Positions 1-7,853 of a stretch of DNA of 64,000 bases are shown piece by piece. The stretch lies in contig JACKOF010000002.1 in NCBI GenBank assembly GCA_024234435.1, forward strand, positions 1 to 64,000. Reading direction: 5' to 3'. Numbering within the stretch: position 1 is the first letter of the stretch; each line of letters begins with the position of its first letter. The stretch is from Pseudomonadales bacterium (GTDB lineage: Bacteria > Pseudomonadota > Gammaproteobacteria > Pseudomonadales > Porticoccaceae). The position numbers were made by a program, and so were the translations under genes. The notes under the pieces are model-generated. The model worked only from the letters and a program-made list of their open reading frames with translations. It ran no database searches and was not told where the DNA came from.

Positions 1-96
1 GGCTGCACCGGACAAATTTTCGCCGTCATCTTTTGTGCAAAAGCACGCACAAAAGCTGCCATCAAAAATTTTCTCGGTGAGCCGGGCGTTATGTGC
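1..96 (+). repeat. Partial integron attC site of an upstream cassette
   Basis: The first 20 bases pair imperfectly with positions 64-82, and an inner inverted repeat (30-38 with 47-55) lies between them. The right arm ends in GGGCGTTATG at 83-92, which fits the conserved GTTRRRY core where cassettes recombine. Nested arms with small mismatches are the hallmark of attC sites. The left R'' box lies outside the window, so the site is incomplete. It belongs to a cassette to the left of the acetyltransferase cassette. Confidence 0.7.
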
Positions 97-109
97 AAGA
101 GATCATCGC

Positions 110-610
110 ATGAAGTTACATTCTCGAAAGCTAAACGAAGCTGATTTTCAAGCAATGCAAGAGCTCCTTCTAAAAGAAGGCCCGAATGAATGGAATTACA
201 TTACAGATAAAAGCATTGCGCATCAATTTCAACTTATTAATCAAGGGAAAGCTTTACCCGTTTTAGCGGAAGAGACTAGCATTGTTGGCTTCGCGGTTCT
301 CATTATGAAAGAGGCGTGCCCGTCCAAATTGAGTAAGTATGCTGCTCTAGCAGATATCGCATATATAAATGACGTAGTTGTTGCCTCAAGCCAAAGTGGT
401 AAAGGCCTAGGCAGCCAACTCCTAAAAGAATCCATTAAACTTGCTGGCAATGAAAAATGCAGTCATGTCTATATCGAGCGTCACGAAGAAAATCTGGCCT
501 CTGCGGGAATGATGCGAAAGGCAGGATTTGAGCTCATAGAGACATTCTATGACCCAAATAAAAGAACTACAGGTTCTAGAAAAACTTCGGTGCTAAGTAT
601 ATGCACATAA
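110..610 (+). CDS. GNAT-family N-acetyltransferase (integron cassette gene)
   Basis: The 166-residue protein has the GNAT fold: a beta4 strand (IAYINDVVVASS), the acetyl-CoA pyrophosphate loop QSGKGLGSQLL, and a C-terminal segment ASAGMMRKAGFELIE typical of the last helix and strands. It should transfer an acetyl group from acetyl-CoA to a small amine or a protein amine; the substrate cannot be read from sequence. I chose ATG at 110 because the upstream in-frame codons fall inside the preceding attC site. The stop codon lies in the R'' box of the next attC, the usual single-gene cassette arrangement. No dedicated promoter is visible, so expression probably comes from upstream in the array. 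Confidence 0.85.
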   Translation: MKLHSRKLNEADFQAMQELLLKEGPNEWNYITDKSIAHQFQLINQGKALPVLAEETSIVGFAVLIMKEACPSKLSKYAALADIAYINDVVVASSQSGKGLGSQLLKESIKLAGNEKCSHVYIERHEENLASAGMMRKAGFELIETFYDPNKRTTGSRKTSVLSICT

Positions 611-677
611 CAAGCAAAGGCAGCATCGCCCTGCGGGCTGGACGCGCTAACGCGCGCCGCTGCTTTGGGCGTTAGGC
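605..677 (+). repeat. Integron attC site of the GNAT cassette
   Basis: The site begins with ACATAAC (R'') at 605-611, overlapping the acetyltransferase stop codon, and ends with GTTAGGC (R') at 671-677. Between them the L'' arm (614-624) pairs with L' (659-668) apart from one extra G in L'', the bulge that sets strand polarity in attC sites. The variable centre forms GC-rich hairpins. The cassette therefore spans about 90-671. No later attC is apparent, so this is probably the last cassette, and the integrase gene should lie to the left of the window. Confidence 0.88.
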
Positions 678-700
678 ACTTGCATGTCCTGCCATTTTAA

Positions 701-820
701 TTTTTAGAAAGTACAGGGCGTTGGTTCAAAGAGATTAAATCTAAATTAGATCATCAAAGAGGCCATGTTAACTTAGAAGCAAAACACGATTATGGAACTG
801 ATAATTTATTAAATTATTAG
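701..820 (+). pseudogene. Possible 3' fragment of a degraded gene
   Basis: After an in-frame TAA at 698-700, 39 codons run open to TAG at 818-820 and would encode a polar segment ending in DYGTDNLLNY. There is no start codon or ribosome binding site in frame. I read it as the tail of a lost gene next to the end of the cassette array. It may equally be chance, and I do not recognise the family. Confidence 0.25.
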
Positions 821-857
821 CGTTGAACATCACAGGGAAAATTAAAAAGGACTAAAA

Positions 858-1568
858 ATGAAGAAGCTGTGTCAATTACTGGGAATTTTTCTCGTAGTAC
901 TGAGTGCAAATATTGCGTTGGCGGAGGTGATAAAGAATAGAACGGAAGAAATAGGTAAGGTCGAAGGAATCATTGACAGTAAATACCTCAAGTTTGTAAC
1001 CGTCAATAAAAAACTGTTTTCCAAAGGAGGCTTAAATATATCCAGAAATTTAGGCTTCAGCTCAAAAAGTCCACTTCCAGTTAACCTAGTGAGTAGCAGT
1101 TACAAGTTTTGTACTCATTTCTACTTGGACAAAGAGTATTCAGCTGATGAGGCAATTCAGTTTAATTTGACCTACGGGGATTCAAAGGTTGAATTGTTAG
1201 GCGTCGAGCAACACTCAAATAGGTTGTGCTCATTCAAGGAATTCAGGGTTTTGTTGACAAAAGATGAGCTGGAAAAAGAGCGAAATGAAAGGAATAAAAA
1301 AATTGAAGAAGGAAAGAATGTTTCTATTGGAGACGCAACCGTAATTGCTCGCCGAATTTATTCTTATTCAATTCGCACTGGAGAAATTATAGAGAGTAAG
1401 CCGCTAAGTAAAAAAGAACTGAGGGCTTGGGGAAGCACCTGTAGAACTGTGAGGGTTAACTCAATGCCAAGTATCGATGAAAAAAATACAAGAAATGTCA
1501 AAGTTACGCTCTACAATGTACATACCTCAAATGGCCTATGTATAGCGGATAGCCTTAAGCTTCGATAA
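858..1568 (+). CDS. Secreted protein of unknown function
   Basis: The 236-residue product starts with a classical signal peptide (MKKLCQLLGIFLVVLSANIALA), so export to the periplasm or beyond is likely. The mature part is hydrophilic, has four or five cysteines, and includes a charged stretch rich in Lys and Glu near residues 138-155. I recognise no domain. The start is well supported: AGGA lies six bases before the ATG. Base composition is AT-rich compared with the housekeeping regions, as expected for an accessory gene beside an integron array. Confidence 0.7.
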   Translation: MKKLCQLLGIFLVVLSANIALAEVIKNRTEEIGKVEGIIDSKYLKFVTVNKKLFSKGGLNISRNLGFSSKSPLPVNLVSSSYKFCTHFYLDKEYSADEAIQFNLTYGDSKVELLGVEQHSNRLCSFKEFRVLLTKDELEKERNERNKKIEEGKNVSIGDATVIARRIYSYSIRTGEIIESKPLSKKELRAWGSTCRTVRVNSMPSIDEKNTRNVKVTLYNVHTSNGLCIADSLKLR

Positions 1569-1697
1569 GGCTTAAAAAACTAGTAGCTTCAGTTTATTAG
1601 CAAGTGAAATATTAGGTTTGGGTTGTCATTATTAAATGGCTAGGCGCTATTTGATTATTAATAGTAAGGTGCCGCAGAACACAGGAAGGTAGGGTTT

Positions 1698-1811
1698 ATG
1701 GAAAAACTGTCGAAGTTCTTACTACCAAAAGATGCTATAGAATCAATTTTTAAACTATTTTCCTATTTGGGCGTAGCCACCATAGTTATCGGGTTGGCTA
1801 AAAATGAATAA
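1698..1811 (+). CDS. Putative 37-residue membrane microprotein overlapping the next gene
   Basis: An ATG at 1698, preceded by a purine-rich AGGAAGGTAGGG element, opens a frame of 37 codons ending in TAA at 1809-1811. The peptide has a basic N-terminus and one hydrophobic segment (IFKLFSYLGVATIVIGLA). It overlaps the start of the following membrane protein by eight bases (ATGAATAA), an arrangement compatible with translational coupling. It could be a small membrane peptide or a leader that controls the downstream gene. No homologue is recognised. Confidence 0.4.
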   Translation: MEKLSKFLLPKDAIESIFKLFSYLGVATIVIGLAKNE

Positions 1812-2541
1812 GAATAATATGTTGCAGCCAAACAAAAATTTAATATTTTCTTCTCAACCCATCTATGGAAAATTTTCCATCGTTCTAGTTGTCTTAATGT
1901 TGATAACTTTACTCCCCCATTATGTAAAGATATTTGATTCGGAGACAATTGTTACAGCTCAATTTGTAATACATGGAATGCTCTATTTGTGCTGGTACAT
2001 ACTGTTTGCTGTTCAGTCTCACCTATCCTCTATTCAAAATGTTGCCTTACATAAAAAACTTGGCTATCTAAGCCTCTTTCTTATATGCGCTCTGATTTTT
2101 AGTGGCACAGATATGATGATCGGTGTTATGCAAAACTACGACAGCAGTTGGAGTGAGGTATTTTTAAGATCTCGAACAAGTTTTGTGTTGGCCATATTGC
2201 ACACACTTTTGAGCTTTTCCTGTTTGAGTCTGTTGGGCATTATTTTCAGAAAGAAGCTCCATATTCACAAACGTTTTATGGTCTTGGCTTCCCTTAGCAT
2301 GGTATCAGCTTCTGTAACACGAATTGCATATTTACCCATGATGCCTATTAGCGGCGTACCTCTCGTACTATTATCCACCTATGGTTTTTTATTCGCTCCT
2401 ATCGTTATTGATCGCATGATATTTGGGCGCGTTCACCCTGTATTAAAATGGGGCATACCTCTTTATATTGTTACTCAACTCCTTTGTATCGGTTTCCTAC
2501 CGTCCACTGAAATTGGTCAAGCTATAGCATTTCCATTTTAG
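1804..2541 (+). CDS. Multi-pass membrane protein, unknown function
   Basis: The 245-residue protein has about seven hydrophobic segments (near residues 23-43, 50-70, 85-105, 127-147, 158-175, 180-200 and 216-235). Its pattern of VIHGMLYLCWYILFAVQ followed by LHKKLGYLSL resembles uncharacterised inner-membrane proteins of Bacteroidetes and marine proteobacteria that carry conserved His residues next to membrane segments. The start ATG overlaps the preceding 37-codon frame, so translation may be coupled. I assign no function. Confidence 0.65.
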   Translation: MNKNNMLQPNKNLIFSSQPIYGKFSIVLVVLMLITLLPHYVKIFDSETIVTAQFVIHGMLYLCWYILFAVQSHLSSIQNVALHKKLGYLSLFLICALIFSGTDMMIGVMQNYDSSWSEVFLRSRTSFVLAILHTLLSFSCLSLLGIIFRKKLHIHKRFMVLASLSMVSASVTRIAYLPMMPISGVPLVLLSTYGFLFAPIVIDRMIFGRVHPVLKWGIPLYIVTQLLCIGFLPSTEIGQAIAFPF

Positions 2542-2698
2542 TGATTTAACGTTGGGGTTGAATGCACGAAAAACACTCCTAACAATTAGCTATGATTACA
2601 AGCCACAGGTTCCGACCATTTTTCACCCGAACAAATACCGTTATTCACCACAATATTGAATAGCTGCCTCATGTCATTTGCTTAAAACAGAGAAAAAC

Positions 2699-3064
2699 AT
2701 GAAACCCAAATTTAACCCCGGAAAAAACATTGCGATAAAAGTACCAGCGCATGAGTTCGACAAAATGGTGAACTTTTATAAGGTAATATTGGGCTTAAAA
2801 CAGAAAACCGCCAGCTCACCCGACGCCCCCCACTCCGTAGCATTCGAGTTTGGCGACAAGAATTTATGGGTAGATAAAGTATCAGGAATCAGTCAGGCGG
2901 AGATATGGCTAGAGATAGTAACAGACGACGCTATTGCGGCAAAAAATTACTTCGAGAGCCAAGGCTGCACAATTAGAAATGAGATAGAGCTATTACCACC
3001 GGGTTTCAACGGTTTTTGGTTAAGCAGCCCGTCCAACACAATTCATTTGATTAGCGGGTTATGA
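2699..3064 (+). CDS. VOC-superfamily (glyoxalase-like) protein
   Basis: The 121-residue product has the single-module vicinal oxygen chelate layout. It opens with a strand (NIAIKVPAHEFDKMVNFYKVILGL), followed by a central strand with VAFEFGDKNLWVD and a final GFNGFWLSSPSNTIHLI. Members bind a metal through residues on paired beta-alpha-beta-beta-beta units and act as glyoxalases, dioxygenases or resistance proteins; one module would dimerise. I use ATG 2699 in place of the in-frame TTG at 2678, because the family begins close to the first strand. The substrate is unknown. Confidence 0.75.
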   Translation: MKPKFNPGKNIAIKVPAHEFDKMVNFYKVILGLKQKTASSPDAPHSVAFEFGDKNLWVDKVSGISQAEIWLEIVTDDAIAAKNYFESQGCTIRNEIELLPPGFNGFWLSSPSNTIHLISGL

Positions 3065-3147
3065 GCAATAAATCTCAACTTGTTGCTACCTTAAACAGCG
3101 CGGGATAGCCTATAATTTGCCGCCTCACAACACCCCAAGAAATTGAC

Positions 3148-3672
3148 ATGTCGAATAAAATTGAAAACTCGTTGGAATCCACCATTTTTAAAAGCCGCTG
3201 GATGTTAGCCCCTTTCTATATAGGTTTGGTTTTTAGCCTTGTTTTATTGTTTATTAAGTTTGCTCAAGAACTATGGCATATGACTACTCATGTTTTTAGT
3301 GCCTCTGAAGCAGATGTTATTGTCGGAATTTTAGCGCTGGTCGATATGTCATTAGTTGGCAGCTTGTTATTAATGATCATATTTAGCGGCTATGAAATTT
3401 TCATCTCAAAAATTGATATTGGTGATCACAAAGATCGCCCTGACTGGATGGGAAAAGTTGATTTTTCTGGCCTCAAACTGAAAGTCATCGGTGCCATTGT
3501 CGCCATTTCTGCGATTGATCTTTTAAAATCTTTTATGGACATACCCGAGGTGATGAGCGATGCCGACGCCAATAGCCTGAAATGGAAAGTCATCATCCAT
3601 ATGGCATTCGTTGTGTCCGGTGTGCTATTTGCTGTAATGGACAAGGTTGCTGGCGATACCCAAAAGCACTGA
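3148..3672 (+). CDS. yqhA: YqhA/UPF0114 family inner-membrane protein
   Basis: The 174-residue protein matches the YqhA (UPF0114) family in length and order. It has a cytoplasmic N-terminus with ES(T)IFKSRWMLAPFYIGL, a first membrane segment, a second around LVDMSLVGSLLLMIIFSGYE, a polar loop, a third segment, and a last one near IHMAFVVSGVLFAVMD. Its function is unknown in any species. A strong hairpin terminator follows within 20 bases, so the gene is probably monocistronic. Confidence 0.85.
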   Translation: MSNKIENSLESTIFKSRWMLAPFYIGLVFSLVLLFIKFAQELWHMTTHVFSASEADVIVGILALVDMSLVGSLLLMIIFSGYEIFISKIDIGDHKDRPDWMGKVDFSGLKLKVIGAIVAISAIDLLKSFMDIPEVMSDADANSLKWKVIIHMAFVVSGVLFAVMDKVAGDTQKH

Positions 3673-3690
3673 TATTTGGGGAAATTAAAA

Positions 3691-3720
3691 ACGGCGGAGC
3701 TGCCAAACTCCGCCGTTTTC
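3691..3720. terminator. Rho-independent terminator between yqhA and katG
   Basis: A perfect nine-base stem (ACGGCGGAG with CTCCGCCGT) closes an eight-base loop and is flanked by A-runs on the left and T-runs on the right. It can therefore stop transcription from both converging genes. Confidence 0.85.
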
Positions 3721-3765
3721 ACTTAAACACCGCGCTCTCCTTCGCCGGAGCATTTGAAACCACTA

Positions 3766-5988
3766 CTAAAGGTCAAAGCGATCCAGAGTCATCACCTTGG
3801 CCCATGCATTTACAAAGTCTTTAACAAATTTTTCCTTTGCATCATCGGCGGCATAAATCTCTGCAATAGCTCGCAGCTCCGAGTTTGATCCGAACACAAG
3901 GTCCACCGGGGTGGCGGTCCACTTGAGTTTGCCGGTTCCTCGATCATGCCCTTCGTATATGCCTTCGGCGTTTGATGATTTCGACCACTTTGTGGACATA
4001 TCCAGCAGGTTAACAAAAAAGTCATTGCTCAAGGTGCCCGGACGGCTGGTGAGTACACCGTGCGACGTTTTACCGGCGTTTGCATTCATGGCACGCATAC
4101 CACCCACCAACGCTGTCATTTCCGGAACGTTTAGAGTTAACAGGTTTGCACGATCTACCAGCGCCTCTGCAGGCGAACGGCGGTTGCTGACCGCAAAGTA
4201 GTTACGAAAACCATCGGCTGTTGGCTCCAGTACGGCGAACGATGCGACATCTGTCTGCTCCAGCGATGCGTCGGTGCGCCCCGGTGTGAAAGGCACCTCG
4301 ATATCGTGACCAGCCTTGTTAGCCGCCTGCTCGACAGCCGCAGCGCCACCCAGCACAATCAAATCAGCCAGAGAAACTTTCTTACCACCTGAGGCTTTGC
4401 GGTTAAAGCTCTTTTGAACTCGCTCCAGACGTTTTAACACCTTTGCCAATTCTGCCGGATCATTGGCTTGCCAGTTATTCTGGGGGGCCAATCGGATACG
4501 TGCACCATTGGCTCCGCCTCGCATGTCTGTACCTCGGAAGCTGGCAGCCGATGCCCAGGCAGTTTTCACCAGCTGGGGAATAGTCAAGTCCGAATCGAGA
4601 ATTTCAGACTTCAGCGACTTGATATCGTCGGCGTCAATCAATGCGTGATCGACCGCAGGTACAGGATCTTGCCAAACCAGCACTTCACCGGGAACCTGTG
4701 AACCCAGGTAGCGGGAGCGTGGCCCCATATCGCGGTGTGTCAGCTTAAACCAGGCCTTTGCGAAGGCCAGTTCAAACTCTTGCGGGTTTTCCTGGAAGCG
4801 CTTGGCAATCTTGCGATAGCTGGGATCAAACTTCAGCGACAAATCCGTGGTAAACATGATGGGGGCATGTCGCTTTGAGGGATCATGTGCATCCGGCACT
4901 ATTTTAGTGGTGCCTTCATTCTTTGGAATCCACTGGGTTGCACCTGCAGGGCTTTTGGTTTTAACCCATTCATAGGTGAAGAGGTTATCCAGGTATTGCG
5001 TAGTCCAGGCAATCGGGTTGGCAGACCAAGCCCCCTCCAAACCGCTGGTCACGGTGTCTTCCGCATTACCTTTGCCACATTTGTTTTTCCAGCCAAACCC
5101 TTGCTCTTCCAGGCCCGCAGCAGCAGGCTCAGGCCCTACACATTCATTGGGGTCATGAGCACCATGCGCTTTGCCAAAAGTGTGACCACCGGCAATCAGA
5201 GCAACCGTTTCTTCATCATTCATCGCCATGCGACCAAACGTATCGCGGATATCTTTCGCGGCTGCGAGTGGGTCCGGGTTACCATTCGGCCCTTCCGGGT
5301 TTACGTAGATCAACCCCATCTGAACAGCTGCCAGCGGGTTCTCCAGTTTTCTGTCGCCACTGTAACGCTCATCAGCCAGGAATTTGCTTTCCGGCCCCCA
5401 GTAAACCCTATCAGGTTCCCAGTCATCTTCACGGCCACCGGCAAAACCGAAGGTTTTGAAGCCCATCGATTCCAATGCCACGTTACCTGTCAGCACCATT
5501 AAATCTGCCCAGGATATTTTGCGGCCGTATTTCTGTTTAATCGGCCACAGTAAACGCCGGGCCTTGTCCAGGCTGACATTGTCGGGCCAGCTATTAAGCG
5601 GCTCAAAGCGCTGCTGCCCACCGCCAGCTCCACCCCGGCCATCACCCAAACGGTAGGTCCCCGCACTGTGCCAGGCCATTCGGATAAAAAACGGACCGTA
5701 GTGCCCGTAATCAGCAGGCCACCAGGGCTGGGATGCTGTCATCAACGTTTCAATTTCTTTTTTGATCGTATCCAGATCAAGTGTTTTGAACGCTTCAGCG
5801 TAGTTAAAGTCTTCGTCCATGGGGCTGGACTCGGCATCTTGTTGCCGCAAAGGTTGAAGGTCCAACCTTTCGGGCCACCAGTCATGATTCGACATACTTT
5901 TGTTCTCGGCATAGGCCGAGGCTGATAGTGTTAACGGCGACATGACTATCGCCAGAACTGCAACCAGAGGCATTTTTTTGATAAACAT
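3766..5988 (-). CDS. katG: Catalase-peroxidase KatG with an export signal
   Basis: This 740-residue bifunctional haem enzyme removes hydrogen peroxide. The distal haem side is MAWHSAGTYR (Arg103, Trp106, His107). The partner Tyr of the Met-Tyr-Trp crosslink lies in LIYVNPEG, and the proximal His is in GGHTFGKAHG. The duplicated C-terminal peroxidase-like half is complete. ATG 5988 is chosen because GGAG lies nine bases upstream. The N-terminus MFIKKMPLVAVLAIVMSPL followed by ASAYA is a signal peptide, so this is probably a periplasmic KatG rather than the usual cytosolic form. It is divergent from a ferritin-like gene, which links peroxide and iron handling. Its terminator is shared with yqhA. 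Confidence 0.95.
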   Translation of the reverse strand: MFIKKMPLVAVLAIVMSPLTLSASAYAENKSMSNHDWWPERLDLQPLRQQDAESSPMDEDFNYAEAFKTLDLDTIKKEIETLMTASQPWWPADYGHYGPFFIRMAWHSAGTYRLGDGRGGAGGGQQRFEPLNSWPDNVSLDKARRLLWPIKQKYGRKISWADLMVLTGNVALESMGFKTFGFAGGREDDWEPDRVYWGPESKFLADERYSGDRKLENPLAAVQMGLIYVNPEGPNGNPDPLAAAKDIRDTFGRMAMNDEETVALIAGGHTFGKAHGAHDPNECVGPEPAAAGLEEQGFGWKNKCGKGNAEDTVTSGLEGAWSANPIAWTTQYLDNLFTYEWVKTKSPAGATQWIPKNEGTTKIVPDAHDPSKRHAPIMFTTDLSLKFDPSYRKIAKRFQENPQEFELAFAKAWFKLTHRDMGPRSRYLGSQVPGEVLVWQDPVPAVDHALIDADDIKSLKSEILDSDLTIPQLVKTAWASAASFRGTDMRGGANGARIRLAPQNNWQANDPAELAKVLKRLERVQKSFNRKASGGKKVSLADLIVLGGAAAVEQAANKAGHDIEVPFTPGRTDASLEQTDVASFAVLEPTADGFRNYFAVSNRRSPAEALVDRANLLTLNVPEMTALVGGMRAMNANAGKTSHGVLTSRPGTLSNDFFVNLLDMSTKWSKSSNAEGIYEGHDRGTGKLKWTATPVDLVFGSNSELRAIAEIYAADDAKEKFVKDFVNAWAKVMTLDRFDL

Positions 5989-6235
5989 TTCTACCCACTC
6001 CTTCCTGAAAAACCCATATTGGCTTTTCAATATAGCAGTGGATTTAAAGATCGGAGATTTTTATAAACTATAGGATCGATTGAAAATATCTAATTAACTC
6101 ACAAGCTGATTGCCATAATGATAGTTGACAGGGTGTCAGATACACTTTGAATGCCACAAGAGAAGAAAGACTTTAACGTTATGCTACAGTAGAATTTATC
6201 TGTTATCTGGCCATCAGAAAATCAAGGAGACCATC

Positions 6236-6523
6236 ATGGCGAACGAAGGTTATCACGAACCTATTAACGAACTGAGTGATGAAACGCGGGATATGCATCG
6301 GGCAATCACGTCACTAATGGAAGAGCTGGAAGCAGTAGACTGGTATAACCAGCGTGTTGACGCCTGCAAAGACCATGAGCTAAAAGCCATTCTTGAACAT
6401 AACCGGGATGAAGAGAAAGAACACGCAGCCATGGTGCTGGAGTGGATTCGACGCAAAGACCCCTCTTTTGACAAAGAACTGAAAGACTACCTGTTTACTG
6501 ACAAAACCATTGCTCACAAGTAG
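6236..6523 (+). CDS. Encapsulin-type ferritin-like protein (EncFtn), no shell gene nearby
   Basis: The 95-residue protein closely follows the encapsulated ferritin family known from Rhodospirillum rubrum: EELEAVDWY in helix one and NRDEEKEHAAM in helix two. By analogy Glu30, Glu60 and His63 form the iron ferroxidase centre at the dimer interface of an annular decamer. AAGGAGA six bases before the ATG supports this start; longer upstream frames lack a binding site. The C-terminus stops after LFTDKTIAHK and lacks the short Gly/Leu-rich extension that targets cargo into encapsulin shells. Neither neighbour is a shell protein. It may act alone as a ferroxidase or use a distant shell. It is divergent from katG. 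Confidence 0.88.
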   Translation: MANEGYHEPINELSDETRDMHRAITSLMEELEAVDWYNQRVDACKDHELKAILEHNRDEEKEHAAMVLEWIRRKDPSFDKELKDYLFTDKTIAHK

Positions 6524-6560
6524 ATTTTTTCGCGCAGACAATCAGGGAAACTCGGGGCAT

Positions 6561-7052
6561 ATGAAAGGAATGCACAAGACCGGGCAGCAATTACAGCGCG
6601 GCTTTACATTGATAGAACTGATAGCGGTCGTGGTTGTTTTGGGCGTTCTGGCGGCTATCGCGGTACCTCGCATGGTCAACCTGCGCGAGGCCGCCCTGAT
6701 CAGCACCACCCAGCAACTCAAGGGTCAGGTGTCCAGTGCTGCTCACTTGGTTTTTGCCAAAGCCATTACCGAAGGCTTGCACAACCAGACTTCAGCGTCG
6801 GTGCTAGTGAACGGCATTTCTGTGGATATTGCTTACGGCTACCCCACAGGTACAGCCACCGGCATTAGTCGCATGGTAGATTACCCTCCAGGCGACTGGA
6901 ACAGCCGCGCCAGTGTTTTCAGTGGCGCCTGGGTCTATTGGCACGGCGAGTTGTCGGAAGATGCCGGAGTGGGCCAATGTTACATCCGCTATCGACAATC
7001 GGTGGCGGCTGGAGTCGGCCCGGTCATTGACGAGGTTTACAGCGGTTGTTAG
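6561..7052 (+). CDS. Type IV prepilin, MSHA-like pseudopilin
   Basis: The 163-residue protein has a prepilin leader ending RG^FTLIELIAVVVVLGVL: Gly at -1, Phe at +1 and Glu at +5, followed by the hydrophobic pilin helix. The globular part ends with a Cys pair (GQCYIR and SGC-stop) that could form the D-region disulfide seen in MSHA and type IV pilins. It should be processed by a PilD-type peptidase and assembled by machinery encoded elsewhere, since no assembly gene is next to it. ATG 6561 is preferred; ATG 6570 is possible. Confidence 0.82.
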   Translation: MKGMHKTGQQLQRGFTLIELIAVVVVLGVLAAIAVPRMVNLREAALISTTQQLKGQVSSAAHLVFAKAITEGLHNQTSASVLVNGISVDIAYGYPTGTATGISRMVDYPPGDWNSRASVFSGAWVYWHGELSEDAGVGQCYIRYRQSVAAGVGPVIDEVYSGC

Positions 7053-7112
7053 AAATTCAGCAGGGCCGCTCGACATTGCGACCGAATCGCAATTATCACT
7101 TGCAAATAAAAA

Positions 7113-7139
7113 TTGACTTCGATTTCAATTAGCTATACT
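7113..7139 (+). promoter_or_regulatory. Candidate promoter of the cold-shock gene
   Basis: TTGACT (7113-7118) and TATACT (7134-7139) are separated by 15 bases, slightly short for sigma-70. Transcription from here would leave a leader of roughly 150 bases before the csp start, the long 5' UTR typical of cspA-type genes whose RNA structure responds to temperature. I did not fold the leader. Confidence 0.45.
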
Positions 7140-7295
7140 GTGCCGCCCAGCATGAAAGTAAGTCCTTGGTAAACGCTCCATTTCGTCGCATTTCTCGTAA
7201 TTCTTCGTCCTGTAGTTTCAAATCCCAGTTTATTTTTCCGCTATTACCGCCTTCCCAAAGGCACATTTATATTTTTTATTACAGGATAATTTGTT

Positions 7296-7502
7296 ATGTC
7301 TACAGTTAAAGGAACCGTTAAGTGGTTCAACGAAGCAAAAGGTTTTGGTTTTATCGAACAGGAATCAGGCCCAGACGTTTTCGCTCATTTCAGCGCAATT
7401 GTAAGCCCAGGCTTCAAAACACTTGCAGAAGGTCAACAGGTAGAATTTACTGTTACCACTGGCCAGAAAGGCCCACAAGCTGAGAACATTGTACCTCTCT
7501 GA
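7296..7502 (+). CDS. CspA-family cold-shock protein
   Basis: The 68-residue single cold-shock domain contains both RNA-binding motifs, KGFGFIEQ (RNP1) and DVFAHFSAI (RNP2), with the conserved VKWFNEAKGFG start. Such proteins bind single-stranded RNA and DNA and melt structure to allow transcription and translation at low temperature. It stands alone with its own leader and a strong terminator. Which paralogue it is cannot be told from sequence. Confidence 0.95.
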   Translation: MSTVKGTVKWFNEAKGFGFIEQESGPDVFAHFSAIVSPGFKTLAEGQQVEFTVTTGQKGPQAENIVPL

Positions 7503-7520
7503 TTTGAGAATCAATGTTTA

Positions 7521-7548
7521 AAAAGGCAAGCTCAGGCTTGCCTTTTTT
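7521..7548 (+). terminator. Terminator of the cold-shock gene
   Basis: The stem AAGGCAAGC/GCTTGCCTT with a four-base loop is followed by a T-run, about 20 bases after the csp stop codon. This is a textbook intrinsic terminator. Confidence 0.9.
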
Positions 7549-7588
7549 ATGTCTAAAAAAGACGATCTATTCCGATTCGTAGTTTAAG

Positions 7589-7611
7589 AGACTGCCCACA
7601 GTGGGCAGTCT
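7589..7611 (-). terminator. Hairpin downstream of the small membrane protein gene
   Basis: A perfect ten-base stem (AGACTGCCCA with TGGGCAGTCT) with a three-base loop starts six bases past the minus-strand stop codon at 7617. The T-run on the minus strand is weak, so termination is likely but not certain. Confidence 0.5.
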
Positions 7612-7616
7612 TCAGC

Positions 7617-7805
7617 CTAGATAACACCGGCTAGCTTACCGGCACTGTATGCCACCAACCCCAGCGCCGCCACCACAATCCACCACAAAAACAGCAGACT
7701 AAAGCGAAACGGCTTACGCTCCACTGAGTGAATACCGCCACCGGTAACCTTGCGAATACGTTCAAGGTCTTCCTCAGAATAAAGCTCTTCTTTTCTGTTA
7801 CCCAT
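7617..7805 (-). CDS. Small single-pass membrane protein, DUF3094-like
   Basis: The 62-residue protein has an acidic N-terminus with a linker ending HSVERKPFRFS, followed by one membrane segment (LLFLWWIVVAALGLVAYSAG). The linker plus C-terminal helix resembles the DUF3094 family found in Pseudomonas relatives, whose function is unknown. ATG 7805 has GGAG ten bases upstream and is preferred to the in-frame TTG at 7814. It lies downstream of bioD on the opposite side of a short gap and is not obviously part of the biotin operon. Confidence 0.65.
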   Translation of the reverse strand: MGNRKEELYSEEDLERIRKVTGGGIHSVERKPFRFSLLFLWWIVVAALGLVAYSAGKLAGVI

Positions 7806-7853
7806 TTGTTTCAAGCTCCTACTAATTTCTGCAACTTGCTATTCAACCGCCTG

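Noticed and set aside
2542..2698. Possible further attC after the membrane protein gene
   Set aside because: CCTAACAATTAGC resembles the left box of an attC, but no matching right arm or GTTRRRY core with paired arms follows.
4885..5502. Open frame of 205 codons on the plus strand inside katG
   Set aside because: It lies antisense to a clearly coding, conserved katG region, has no ribosome binding site and no recognisable protein features.
6031..6235. Possible OxyR site between katG and the ferritin gene
   Set aside because: ATAG and CTAT-like tetramers occur, but not with the regular spacing of the OxyR pattern, so I do not claim a site.
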